From: Candidatus Gastranaerophilales bacterium
GTDB lineage: Bacteria > Cyanobacteriota > Vampirovibrionia > Gastranaerophilales > Gastranaerophilaceae
Length of the DNA: 64,000 nt
Assembly (NCBI GenBank): GCA_928722015.1
Contig: CAKMWI010000007.1
Coordinates: forward strand, 310,001-374,000
Reading direction: 5' to 3'
Part shown: positions 43,582 to 52,167 of the stretch, in pieces
How positions within the stretch are numbered: position 1 is the stretch's first letter
Layout: the number at the start of each line of letters is the position of its first letter
The notes under the pieces: model-generated
Databases searched by the model: none
Seen by the model: the letters and a program-made list of their open reading frames with translations, nothing else
Told to the model about the DNA's origin: nothing
Position numbers and translations under genes: made by a program

Positions 43582-43615
43582 ATTTAAATTATCGCACAAT
43601 ATGGGTAAAAGTAAA
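43582..43615 (-). promoter_or_regulatory. Leaderless promoter, DUF2400 gene
   Basis: Minus strand TTTACT (43610-43615), 16-nt spacer, GATAAT (43588-43593), 6 nt, ATG (43581). No ribosome site. Confidence 0.6.
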
Positions 43616-43623
43616 CAGAATAT

Positions 43624-43652
43624 TTGCAAAGAATTACTCTTTTTAGTAAACT
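43624..43652 (+). promoter_or_regulatory. rsgA promoter, nearly leaderless
   Basis: TTGCAA (43624-43629), 17-nt spacer, TAAACT (43647-43652). Predicted start near 43659 leaves only about 4 nt before ATG 43663. The gap to the divergent gene is 81 bp and holds both promoters. Confidence 0.55.
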
Positions 43653-43662
43653 TGGTTTTGTT

Positions 43663-44661
43663 ATGGAAGGTCAAATTTATAAAATTCACTCGGATTTATA
43701 TTATGTTCAAAAAGGGAAAACATCTTTTGAATGCAAAGTTCGTGAGGTTTTAAAAAAGCAACGTGAAAAAATTGTAGTTGGGGATTTTGTTGAATTTTCA
43801 GATGGTGTAATTACTAAAATTTTACCTAAAAAAACTTTTATCCCAAGACCTTCTGTTGCTAATGTAGATCAGATTGTTATTGTTTCAGCATTAAAACACC
43901 CTGATTTGGATTTTAATCAGTTGAACAGATATATTGCGCTTGCAAAATATTATAAAATACCGGCAGTTCTTTGTTTTAATAAAGAAGATTTAGGCTTGGA
44001 AGATTCTATGCAGGATAAAATTTTAGCTATTTATGAAGTTTTGGGTTACAAAATAGTATTTACTTCTGCCATTGAAAAAAGAGGAATTGAAGGTTTAAGA
44101 AAAGTTTTAAAAGGAAAAGTAAGTGCATTGTGCGGAAATTCTGGTGTTGGAAAGTCGAGTCTTGTAAATGCATTAAATCCAAATGTTAACCTAAGGACAA
44201 AATCCGTGAGTGAAAAATTAAAAAGAGGAACTCATACTACCAGACATTGTGAAATTATTCTTTTAGATGAAAATACAAGTATTGTTGATACTCCCGGTTT
44301 TAGTAATGTCCGTTTTGATTTTATTTTACCACATGAAGTTGATTTACTATTTGACGAAATGTTGCAGTATAGAGATTTTTGTAAGTATGGCAATTGTTTG
44401 CATATAAATGAAGATAATTGTGAAGTATTAAAAAATATTGAAAATATTGATGAAACAAGATACTTGAGCTATGTAGAATTTGTAAAAGAAGCTCTTGAAT
44501 ATAAAGAGAAGATTAAATATAATGGGGTGAAGCAAGAAACTTCTCAGAAATACAATAATAATAAAGTTTATGTAAAAATTAGCGGTAAAAAACGTCAAGC
44601 TTCACGAAATACAAGAAAACAAATGATTTATAAGGAAATAGAAGAAAATGCAGATGAATGA
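43663..44661 (+). CDS. rsgA: Ribosome small-subunit GTPase RsgA
   Basis: 332 aa circularly permuted GTPase: OB-fold at 1-60, G4 FNKED (about 104-108), P-loop GNSGVGKSS (about 158-166), G2 GTHTTR, G3 DTPGF (about 211-215), and a zinc motif C-x4-C-x-H-x6-C near 243-258 (CKYGNCLHINEDNC). Checks the 30S subunit late in assembly. The start is set at ATG 43663 because homology begins there and a promoter lies just upstream. Overlaps ispA by 14 nt. Confidence 0.94.
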   Translation: MEGQIYKIHSDLYYVQKGKTSFECKVREVLKKQREKIVVGDFVEFSDGVITKILPKKTFIPRPSVANVDQIVIVSALKHPDLDFNQLNRYIALAKYYKIPAVLCFNKEDLGLEDSMQDKILAIYEVLGYKIVFTSAIEKRGIEGLRKVLKGKVSALCGNSGVGKSSLVNALNPNVNLRTKSVSEKLKRGTHTTRHCEIILLDENTSIVDTPGFSNVRFDFILPHEVDLLFDEMLQYRDFCKYGNCLHINEDNCEVLKNIENIDETRYLSYVEFVKEALEYKEKIKYNGVKQETSQKYNNNKVYVKISGKKRQASRNTRKQMIYKEIEENADE

Positions 44662-45547
44662 TTATATTGAGCTGGTTAATCATAAACTGGATGAGTTTAT
44701 TCCTATTGAATATCCAGAAAATATTTTTCGGGCAATGAAATATACTGTAACATTGCAGGGAAAACGTTTAAGACCTGTTATGTGTCTTGAAACTTGTCGA
44801 ATGCTTGGCGGGAATATAGAAGATGCCATCCCGACAGCTTGTGCTATTGAAATGCTCCATGCTCAAACTCTGATACATGACGATTTACCATGTATGGATA
44901 ATGATGATTACAGAAGAGGTAAATTAACAAATCATAAAGTTTTTGGTGAAGCTATAGCAGTTTTAGCAGGTGATGCACTTTTGACTTATGCTCCGCAGGT
45001 TATTACAAAATATTCTAAAAATTTGTCCCCTTCGGTGTTGATTAGAATTCTTAATGAGTATTTTCAATTTGCAGGAGCAAGAGGGGTTATAGCAGGTCAG
45101 GTTGTGGATATTGAATCTGAGGGAATGCTATATGAGAAGAATGATATTTCGGACAAAAAACAATATGCAGAAATATTGGAGTATTTGCATTTGCATAAAA
45201 CTTCCGATTTGTTTCAACTTGCTATGAGAACGGGTGCTATCATAGCTGGTGCAGATGATGATAAAATTTTGGTATTAACAGAATTTGCTAAAATTTTTGG
45301 ACTGGCTTTTCAAATAGCAGATGATATTCTGGATGAAATATCTACATTTCAACAAATGGGTAAAACATTAGGTAAAGATAGAGAAGAAGGTAAATTAACT
45401 TATGTTTCTTTGTATGGTTTAGAAGAGGCAAAATGTAAACTTTCTTGCCTATTTGAAAAATGCTATGATATAATAAAAACACAAAATTTTGAGTCTGAAA
45501 TTTTTGATGATATGATTAAGAATATAAAGAAGAGAGTAGGTATTTAA
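44648..45547 (+). CDS. ispA: Polyprenyl diphosphate synthase (geranylgeranyl/farnesyl type)
   Basis: 299 aa. First Asp-rich motif HDDLPCMDNDDYRRG (about 77-91) and second DDILDEIS (about 224-231), plus GKRLRP near 38-43. The DDxxxxD form of the first motif fits bacterial FPP/GGPP synthases. Condenses IPP with allylic diphosphates for quinones, undecaprenol and similar. ATG 44648 or 44654 both lie inside the end of rsgA. Overlaps the next gene by 1 nt. Confidence 0.92.
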   Translation: MQMNDYIELVNHKLDEFIPIEYPENIFRAMKYTVTLQGKRLRPVMCLETCRMLGGNIEDAIPTACAIEMLHAQTLIHDDLPCMDNDDYRRGKLTNHKVFGEAIAVLAGDALLTYAPQVITKYSKNLSPSVLIRILNEYFQFAGARGVIAGQVVDIESEGMLYEKNDISDKKQYAEILEYLHLHKTSDLFQLAMRTGAIIAGADDDKILVLTEFAKIFGLAFQIADDILDEISTFQQMGKTLGKDREEGKLTYVSLYGLEEAKCKLSCLFEKCYDIIKTQNFESEIFDDMIKNIKKRVGI

Positions 45548-46023
45548 TGTGCATTGATATAGTCAGAACCACTATTGCAAATAACGGTTATGAGGTCATA
45601 ATTTGTGGAGTGGCATCTGCTTTTTTTGCCCAAGTTATTAAGTTCATATTATTTACAATAAAAAATAAAAAAGTTAATTTTAAAATATTTTCAACAACAG
45701 GTGGTATGCCAAGTTCTCATTCTGCCGGTGTAATGGGATTATCAACGATAGTCGGTATTTTGCAAGGTTTTGATTCAATAATTTTTGCAGTATCATTAGG
45801 CTTTTCTATGATTATCATGTATGATGCAGCAGGATTGAGACGTGCCGCAGGGAAAACTGCTGCTTGTTTAAATAGAATGATGGAAGATTTTTATCATCAT
45901 GATTTGCAATCTGTTGGTGGAAAATTAAAAGAGCTTTTGGGTCATACTCCTTTAGAAGTTTTAGTCGGAGCAGTATTTGGTGTTTGTTTTGCGTATTTGT
46001 TCCACTGGTTTGTGTTAAACTAA
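45547..46023 (+). CDS. DUF212 divergent PAP2-like membrane protein
   Basis: 158 aa integral membrane protein. TTGGMPSSHSAGVMGLS (about 57-73) and YDAAGLRRAAGKTAACLN (about 98-115) then GHTPLEVLVGAVFG are the DUF212 landmarks, related to PAP2 phosphatases (SSHSAG). Placed directly after a prenyl diphosphate synthase (TAATG overlap), it may act on a prenyl phosphate; that is inference from context. Confidence 0.9.
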   Translation: MCIDIVRTTIANNGYEVIICGVASAFFAQVIKFILFTIKNKKVNFKIFSTTGGMPSSHSAGVMGLSTIVGILQGFDSIIFAVSLGFSMIIMYDAAGLRRAAGKTAACLNRMMEDFYHHDLQSVGGKLKELLGHTPLEVLVGAVFGVCFAYLFHWFVLN

Positions 46024-46142
46024 TTTGCATTATGTTATAAATGACGTGTTGTATTATATGTTTCGAGTATAATATTTTATTTTTAAATATGATATTGTAC
46101 TCTTTTTAGTATTATAAATTATTATTATATCTTTATAAAATC

Positions 46143-46171
46143 TTGAAAAAAATAGACTTGTTTTGTAAAAT
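46143..46171 (+). promoter_or_regulatory. Promoter of two-component operon
   Basis: TTGAAA (46143-46148), 17-nt spacer, TAAAAT (46166-46171). Start near 46178 leaves an 18-nt leader with AAAGGAG, the conventional arrangement. The rest of 46024-46142 shows nothing else. Confidence 0.7.
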
Positions 46172-46195
46172 ATTTCTAAATAAAAGGAGTGTTTT

Positions 46196-46912
46196 ATGGG
46201 AGAAATACAAAAGCGAATTTTAATTGTTGATGATGATGACGAAATCAGAGAACTTTTAGAATTTGATGTGCGGAGTAGCGGTTATTTTGTTGATACGGCA
46301 TCTGATGGATTAGAAGGATTAAACAAAGCTTTAAATAATACGTATGATTTAATTTTGCTCGATGTTATGATGCCTAAAATGAATGGTTTTGATGTGTGTA
46401 AAAATATTCGTCAGGCAAAGCTTTCTATTCCAATTCTTATGCTTACGGCTAAGGGGACGATTGATGATAAAACCAGCGGATTTGACTGCGGGGCTGATGA
46501 TTATCTGGTTAAGCCATTTGATATTCAGGAAGTTTTGCTTAGAATTCGTGTTTTGTTAAGGAGAAACTCTGTTAATGTTGAACAGACTCCTCTTTCAAAC
46601 GAAGTATTGAGAAGCGGTGATATTGAAATTTTCCCGGAATCTTTGGAGGCAGTTATTGTTAATAAACGTGTTAAATTGACACCTACAGAATTTGAAATTC
46701 TATATTGTCTGATGCAGCATTTTAATCATCCTGTAACTCTTGCTACTTTATTGGATGAAGTTTGGGGATATGACAGTAATGAAGATGTTAGAATGCTTCG
46801 TGTTCATGTAGGAGGTTTGCGAAACAAAATTGAATCAAATGCAAAAGAACCAAAGTATCTGCATACAGTAACAAATGTGGGTTATAAGTTAACTCCGTTT
46901 GCACAAGGCTGA
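46196..46912 (+). CDS. OmpR/PhoB-family response regulator
   Basis: 238 aa. Receiver domain 1-120 with acidic pocket VDDDDE (11-16), phosphoacceptor D56 in LLDVMMP, LTAKG and KPF. Winged-helix domain (about 140-235) with KLTPTEFEILYCLM and GYDSNEDVRMLRVHVGGLRNKIE...TVTNVGYKL. Resembles cyanobacterial RpaA/RpaB in plan, but the regulon is unknown. Co-transcribed with the kinase 2 nt downstream. Confidence 0.93.
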   Translation: MGEIQKRILIVDDDDEIRELLEFDVRSSGYFVDTASDGLEGLNKALNNTYDLILLDVMMPKMNGFDVCKNIRQAKLSIPILMLTAKGTIDDKTSGFDCGADDYLVKPFDIQEVLLRIRVLLRRNSVNVEQTPLSNEVLRSGDIEIFPESLEAVIVNKRVKLTPTEFEILYCLMQHFNHPVTLATLLDEVWGYDSNEDVRMLRVHVGGLRNKIESNAKEPKYLHTVTNVGYKLTPFAQG

Positions 46913-46914
46913 TT

Positions 46915-48600
46915 ATGAAGAAATATAGTTACAGTTTAAAAAGATTAAAGATTATAGAACAAATTGCGATAGTATTTTTCATTGCAGTTGTTATTCCTAT
47001 GTCAATAAGTGGATTTATTATTAATAATATCAATCAACAATCTGTTCGTCATCAATTGAGAGAATCTGCTATTCTTGTTGCAAGTATGGTTTCGGATGAA
47101 ATAGATTTCTTTCTAAAAACAAATGAAACAACATTAGCACAGATTGCAGATACGTTAGAATATTTACCTTCAGTAGCATTGAAAGAAAAATTTATAAAAG
47201 AGGTTGCTAAAAGATATCCGAATTGTGAAGATATTGTTATTGTCCGAAATCCTATAGAGTTAGAAAAAGTTACGGATGATGCTCATATTAATGAAAAACC
47301 TATATTATCAACCCAGATGAAAGATGGTTCATTTCTTGTAATCATATTTAATGCGAATAATTGGGATAATCAACTGTTTAAGTCATTAGAAAATGATAAT
47401 AGACAAATTTATATAATGGATAAAAATAATCATTTAATATCTTCACATAATTTTACTCCGGATGTATTTAAAGAAACTTTAGATTTATTACCAAAAGATA
47501 TGGCGGTAGAAGACCCTGTTATATTCGGGGATGAAAAGAACCGTCCAATAGTATATTTGCACAGGACAAATCCTGATTTAACAATTGTTGTAAACACAAC
47601 CCAAAATATAGCAAAACATGCTATATTGGATAATAGAGTTAAAATAATTATTTCTGTATTATCAGCAATATTATCAATGATGGTTTTAATAGGGTTTTAT
47701 ATTTATTATTTGTATATAAATATAAGACAATTATTTAAAGCTGTTATTGCATTGTCCAAAGGTAATTATCAGAGACAAATAAGACTTTTAACAACAACTT
47801 TTACTCCGTATGAAATTGTATTTCTTGCAAATGAATTTAATAATATGGCATCGGAAATTCATAAATCATATATTGAATTGAAACGAAAAAACAAAGAATT
47901 GAAAGAACTGAATGAATTTCGTTCTAATCTTCTTGATACCGTTAGTCATGAATTAAGGACTCCATTAACAAGTATACAAGGATATACTTCTCGGCTTATG
48001 AGGCAGGATATTGTTATAGACGATGAAACAAAACAAAAATCACTTAGAATCATCAAGGAACAATCAGAACGATTAAAAAGATTGATAGAAGATTTGTTGA
48101 CGATTCCGGATATTGAAGGAATGCGGCTTAGAACCGTAAATACAAATATATGGTTAAATGAAGTTTTAGAGCAAGCTGAATTATTATTACGAAAACGTGA
48201 TGGGCGTGAAATTGTGGTTCATATTGATAAAAATTTCCCTCAAATTTATGCTGATAAAGGTCGATTGGAGCAAGTTTTTGTTAATCTTTATGAAAATGCT
48301 ATCAAATATTCGTATCCGGATACTCCAATAATTGTAGAAACAGACGTTGTTAAGAACAAAGCTGTAATAAAAGTAAAAAACCAGTGTGATAAAATTCCTG
48401 AAAAGAAGCTGAATACACTTTTTGAAAAATTTGTTCGTCTTGATGATAATATGACAAGGACAACAAGAGGAACCGGGCTTGGTTTGTTTATTGTAAAAGG
48501 CTTGATAGAGGCTATGGATGGTGAAATAAGTTTATCATCAACGAATGAATATGGTTTTTGTACGACTATAGTATTAAATCTGGCAAAAGATGAAGAATAA
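46915..48600 (+). CDS. Sensor histidine kinase
   Basis: 561 aa. TM1 about 17-38, extracytoplasmic sensor 39-242 (Cache-like in length), TM2 243-267, HAMP 265-320, short coiled coil, HisKA with H345 in SHELRTPL, HATPase with N box NLYENAIKYS, G1/F/G2 boxes FEKFVRLD and GTGLGLFIVKGL. Cognate of the preceding regulator. Overlaps tadA by 11 nt. The signal sensed is not evident. Confidence 0.93.
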   Translation: MKKYSYSLKRLKIIEQIAIVFFIAVVIPMSISGFIINNINQQSVRHQLRESAILVASMVSDEIDFFLKTNETTLAQIADTLEYLPSVALKEKFIKEVAKRYPNCEDIVIVRNPIELEKVTDDAHINEKPILSTQMKDGSFLVIIFNANNWDNQLFKSLENDNRQIYIMDKNNHLISSHNFTPDVFKETLDLLPKDMAVEDPVIFGDEKNRPIVYLHRTNPDLTIVVNTTQNIAKHAILDNRVKIIISVLSAILSMMVLIGFYIYYLYINIRQLFKAVIALSKGNYQRQIRLLTTTFTPYEIVFLANEFNNMASEIHKSYIELKRKNKELKELNEFRSNLLDTVSHELRTPLTSIQGYTSRLMRQDIVIDDETKQKSLRIIKEQSERLKRLIEDLLTIPDIEGMRLRTVNTNIWLNEVLEQAELLLRKRDGREIVVHIDKNFPQIYADKGRLEQVFVNLYENAIKYSYPDTPIIVETDVVKNKAVIKVKNQCDKIPEKKLNTLFEKFVRLDDNMTRTTRGTGLGLFIVKGLIEAMDGEISLSSTNEYGFCTTIVLNLAKDEE

Positions 48601-49042
48601 AGTAGATTTTATGGATATAGCTATTCAACAAGCTCATTGTTCCAACGGGGATATCCCTGTTGGTGCGGTTATTGTTAAAGACGGTGAAGTTTTATCTGCA
48701 GCTTTTAATACAAGGGAGCGGGATAATGATATAACTTCTCATGCAGAAATTTTAGCGATAAGAAGAGCTGAAAAACATTTAAATAATTGGCGTTTAGATG
48801 GTTGTGAGTTATATGTTACTTTGGAACCTTGTCCGATGTGTGGTTGGGCAATTATACAATCCCGTATTGATAAAGTTTATTTTGGTAGTTACGATAGTAA
48901 TTATGGGGCATTTAGTTCTAATATAGATTTACGTAAACTCGCAGCTGGAACTAAGCTTAAAGTATACGGAGGTATAAAAGAAGATGCATGTAATAAAATT
49001 TTAGAAAAGTTTTTTTCTGATTTACGCTCCGGTTCTGTGTAA
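48590..49042 (+). CDS. tadA: tRNA-specific adenosine deaminase
   Basis: 150 aa. Zinc deaminase motifs HAEILAIRRAE (about 54-64, catalytic Glu) and PCPMCGWAI (about 84-92). NTRERDNDITSHAE matches TadA rather than cytidine or guanine deaminases. Makes inosine at the wobble position of tRNA-Arg. The ATG is inside the end of the kinase gene, so translation is coupled. Confidence 0.92.
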   Translation: MKNKVDFMDIAIQQAHCSNGDIPVGAVIVKDGEVLSAAFNTRERDNDITSHAEILAIRRAEKHLNNWRLDGCELYVTLEPCPMCGWAIIQSRIDKVYFGSYDSNYGAFSSNIDLRKLAAGTKLKVYGGIKEDACNKILEKFFSDLRSGSV

Positions 49043-49112
49043 TATTTTTAATAAGTGAAAATTTTATTGACGTTTTTATATAAATACTTATACTCTTATT
49101 TAGAAGTGGAAT

Positions 49113-49808
49113 ATGGATTTTTTAGTTTTTAATATTATTTTAAATGAGGGAGTTTTATATTTGGATACTACAAAAATATTTTCCGGACAAAAAATAGTTA
49201 AATATAAAGATAAGATAGTTTTTTATTATAATTGCGGGGATTTTAAAAAATGTCTGTCTATCGTAAACAAACTTTTACTTAAAGACAAATCTGCTTTTGC
49301 ATATATGTACAAGGCGCGTTGTTATAAACATCTCGGAGAGTTAGAAAAAGCTTTGAAAAATATTGAAAGAGCACAGGTTATTGATATGTCCGGTGAGATG
49401 TATAATTATTCATATTGGAAAGCTAATTGTTTATATGAGTTTAATAGATATGAGCAGGCATTGAAATATATTAATGAAGCAATAATATTTAATGCGGATT
49501 CGGAAAGTTATACCCTTAAGGGATTATGTTTGATGAATATTGGAGAGTATAAACAGGCACTAAACGTTTTTTTTAGAGCTATCGATACTGCTAAATATGA
49601 TACAAAAGATGTTCTATATTGGGGGCTTGCTCTGACGTATTATCATTTGGGAGATTTTAATAATGCTTTGCATTCAATAAACAGATCCTTACTTTATAAA
49701 AAAGACTCTGAAAATTATATTTTAAAGGGGGATATACTCTCTGCATTGAATAAAATATCTGATGCAAAAATTAACTATGATAAAGCAAATTTAATCTCTG
49801 CCGGCTAG
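49113..49808 (+). CDS. TPR protein
   Basis: 231 aa. Five or six TPR units (FAYMYKARCYKHLGELEKALKNIERA, SYWKANCLYEFNRYEQALKYINEA, YTLKGLCLMNIGEYKQALNVFFRA, YWGLALTYYHLGDFNNALHSINRS). No signal peptide. ATG 49113 has only GTGGAA upstream; an in-frame TTG at 49161 with GAGGGAG is an alternative start that would keep all repeats. Function: scaffold, partner unknown. Confidence 0.75.
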   Translation: MDFLVFNIILNEGVLYLDTTKIFSGQKIVKYKDKIVFYYNCGDFKKCLSIVNKLLLKDKSAFAYMYKARCYKHLGELEKALKNIERAQVIDMSGEMYNYSYWKANCLYEFNRYEQALKYINEAIIFNADSESYTLKGLCLMNIGEYKQALNVFFRAIDTAKYDTKDVLYWGLALTYYHLGDFNNALHSINRSLLYKKDSENYILKGDILSALNKISDAKINYDKANLISAG

Positions 49809-49835
49809 AATGGTTTATCAAAATGATATATGATA

Positions 49836-50174
49836 TTATTCTGTTTTTTCATCGACCCATTTTTTTGAATCAAATCTTAAGTCTGTAAGTTTGATATTTA
49901 ATGATTCAACATAGGGTTTAAATTTAACCAGAAGCTGCGTTTTTCTAAGCATCAGTTCCTGAGCAACAGTTGGTGTTTTGCAGGCGATTACCATAATTGA
50001 ACCTTTAATCATGGAATATGGTTTGGAATTTTGAGCAAACTTTTCTCCTGCAACTTTTCTCCAGAATTTACACAAGTTTGCTCGAGTGATAGCTTTTCTT
50101 ATTTCTGCATGTTCCATCAGCTTTGCTATTATTTCATCGATATTTTGAAATTTTGTATATAAAATTTTCTTCAT
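49836..50174 (-). CDS. DciA/DUF721-like protein
   Basis: 112 aa from MKKILYTKF. FWRKVAGEKFAQNSKPYSMIKGSIMVIACKTPTVAQELMLRKTQLLVKF matches the DUF721 pattern (W-x-x-V-x-G ... L-x-V-x-x-x-S/T-x-x-x-A-x-E-L). In the family DciA helps load the replicative helicase. An in-frame start 22 codons upstream would overlap the divergent gene and is rejected. Divergent from the DHH gene with 37 bp between starts. Confidence 0.75.
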   Translation of the reverse strand: MKKILYTKFQNIDEIIAKLMEHAEIRKAITRANLCKFWRKVAGEKFAQNSKPYSMIKGSIMVIACKTPTVAQELMLRKTQLLVKFKPYVESLNIKLTDLRFDSKKWVDEKTE

Positions 50175-50177
50175 ATT

Positions 50178-50211
50178 TTGTGTCAGTGCTTTTTTGTGAT
50201 AAAATTTGGAA
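50178..50211 (+). promoter_or_regulatory. Leaderless promoter, DHH gene
   Basis: TTGTGT (50178-50183), 16-nt spacer, TAAAAT (50200-50205), 6 nt, ATG 50212. No ribosome site. Overlaps the start region of the divergent DciA-like gene. Confidence 0.65.
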
Positions 50212-51186
50212 ATGACCATTGAGCAATTAGATATTAGCATAAAAGATTCGAAAAATATATTAATCGTATCTCACATAAATCCGGATGGAGATACATTAGG
50301 TTCTATGTGCGGTTTATATTCTTTAATAAATGATAATTATAAAAAAAAATGTGATATGGCTGCAGTTTCAAATATTCCTGAATCTTATTTATTTCTTCCA
50401 AATATAAATAAAGTTAAACAAATAGATGAATTTGATTTATCAAGAGAATATGATTTAGTTATTAATGTTGATGTTGCATCTTTAGATAGATGTTCGGATG
50501 CTCAGGTTTTATTTAATAAGGCAAAAAATACTGTAAATATTGATCATCATGAAACAAATCCGGGATATGGAATGATAAATTGTATTGAACCAACTTCTTC
50601 TGCAACCGCGGAAGTGCTTGTTGGAATTGCCGGTAATTTAGGATGGCATATTTCCTACGAGAGTGCGGTTTGTTTGTATACTGGTATATTAACAGATACA
50701 GGCGGTTTTAAATTTTCAAATACAACTTCGAAAACTATGGAATATGCCGGAAAATTACTTGATTTCGGGATTAATCCTTCTGAAATTTATCAAAAATGTT
50801 ATGAATCCAGTTCTAAAGATATGGTTTTATTTCAGAGCTATTGTGTGAATAAAGCAAAGTTTTTGTATAATGATAAAGTTGCTTATACAATAGTTTACAA
50901 AAAGGATATGGAAAAATATAATTATGATGGAAGTGAAGATTATACAGACGGATTAACAGAAAAATTACGAGCAATAAAGTCTACAGAAATTGCATTTGTG
51001 GTAAAAGAATTAAATTCAACTACTTCAAAATTATCAATGCGCAGTAAAGAAAAAGATATAGCACAAGTATGTTCTGTATTTGGAGGTGGAGGACATAAAC
51101 TTGCGGCAGGAGCAGTTATCAAGGCTGCACCGGAGCATGCGGTAAAGCTTATTTTGGAAGAGATTAAAAATAAAGGATTATGCTAA
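50212..51186 (+). CDS. nrnA: DHH phosphoesterase (NrnA-like)
   Basis: 324 aa. SHINPDGDTLGSM (about 19-31), VDVAS (about 83-87), DHHETNP (about 106-112) and the C-terminal DHHA1 GGGGHKLAAG (about 289-298). The family degrades short RNA (nanoRNA) or dephosphorylates pAp; some members cleave cyclic dinucleotides. Overlaps the next gene by 7 nt. ATG 50212 preferred over TTG 50206 because of the -10 spacing and the homology start. Confidence 0.88.
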   Translation: MTIEQLDISIKDSKNILIVSHINPDGDTLGSMCGLYSLINDNYKKKCDMAAVSNIPESYLFLPNINKVKQIDEFDLSREYDLVINVDVASLDRCSDAQVLFNKAKNTVNIDHHETNPGYGMINCIEPTSSATAEVLVGIAGNLGWHISYESAVCLYTGILTDTGGFKFSNTTSKTMEYAGKLLDFGINPSEIYQKCYESSSKDMVLFQSYCVNKAKFLYNDKVAYTIVYKKDMEKYNYDGSEDYTDGLTEKLRAIKSTEIAFVVKELNSTTSKLSMRSKEKDIAQVCSVFGGGGHKLAAGAVIKAAPEHAVKLILEEIKNKGLC

Positions 51187-52100
51187 AGAAATTTTTAAAA
51201 ATTAAGTATATAAGAATGCTCATTCGGATTGTAAAATCTATTATAAAAAATGATTTTTACGGTATGGCTGCAGAAATGGGATTTATGCTAGTTGTAGGAA
51301 TTTTTCCTTTTATGCTTTTTTTAATGGCTGTGTTTGGCTGGATGGGAAATAAATCTTACCTTGATTCCATATTAAGAGTTTTATCAAATATTATGCCAAA
51401 TCAGGCAATGAATCTTTTAAAATCTGTACTTGCTGAGACAATGATTTTTAATCATGGGAAATTGTTGGCAATTATTGGTATAATTACAACCCTAGTGTTG
51501 TCTACAAATGGTATTGCTGTTGTATTAAAAGGTTTAAATAGAGCTTATAAAGTAGAAGAGACAAGAAGTTTTATATATACCAGAATCTTATCTTTTTTAA
51601 TGGTTTTTGTTAATATATTAGTTTTATTTTTAACTATTAACATCATTATTTTTGGTAAAGTTATTATAATGTTTTTAGTTGCGCATTTTGGGATGTCAAA
51701 AGGTGTTGCTATAACGATTTTAACTCTAAGATGGCCGGTTGCATTTTTAGCATTATATGTAATGGCATTTTTAATTTACTATATATTACCGGACTTGCGG
51801 GGAAATGAAGCATTTAAAAGGAAGAGTGCGCTACCCGGAACCGTATTTTTTACAACTTTTTGGTTGGTTGGTTCATGGGGATTTTCTGTCTATGTTAATA
51901 ATTTGAGTACATATAACCTTGTATATGGAACGATTGGAGCATTTTTTATTTTAATGATATGGCTTTATTATACTTCTATTTTGCTTTTAATAGGAGGAGA
52001 AATCAATTCACAGGTTTATAACAGGCTTGCACATGAATCAAATGAATTGATAGAAGAAATTCGTGAACTCCGTCGTAAAAATAAGTTAAAATCCAAATAA
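51180..52100 (+). CDS. YihY/BrkB-family membrane protein
   Basis: 306 aa, about six membrane helices. DFYGMAAEMGFMLVVGIFPFMLFL at the start, YYILPD near 200-206 and VYGTIGAFFILMIWLYYTSILLLIGGEINSQ at the end are family landmarks (the family was misnamed RNase BN). Role in envelope or transport unknown. Basic C-terminal tail. Translationally coupled to the DHH gene. Confidence 0.88.
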   Translation: MLKKFLKIKYIRMLIRIVKSIIKNDFYGMAAEMGFMLVVGIFPFMLFLMAVFGWMGNKSYLDSILRVLSNIMPNQAMNLLKSVLAETMIFNHGKLLAIIGIITTLVLSTNGIAVVLKGLNRAYKVEETRSFIYTRILSFLMVFVNILVLFLTINIIIFGKVIIMFLVAHFGMSKGVAITILTLRWPVAFLALYVMAFLIYYILPDLRGNEAFKRKSALPGTVFFTTFWLVGSWGFSVYVNNLSTYNLVYGTIGAFFILMIWLYYTSILLLIGGEINSQVYNRLAHESNELIEEIRELRRKNKLKSK

Positions 52101-52132
52101 TTGACTTGTCTTTTATAAATCAGAGACCCTAT

Positions 52133-52167
52133 TTGTAAAAAAAACATGTTCTTGTTATCATTTAAGT
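52133..52167 (+). promoter_or_regulatory. Leaderless promoter of prfA operon
   Basis: TTGTAA (52133-52138), 17-nt spacer, extended -10 TGT-TATCAT (TATCAT 52156-52161), 6 nt, ATG 52168. No ribosome site. Confidence 0.7.

Noticed and set aside
43582..43689. 36-residue N-terminal extension of the DUF2400 protein
   Set aside because: Would overlap the rsgA promoter and has no homology; ATG 43581 fits the promoter spacing.
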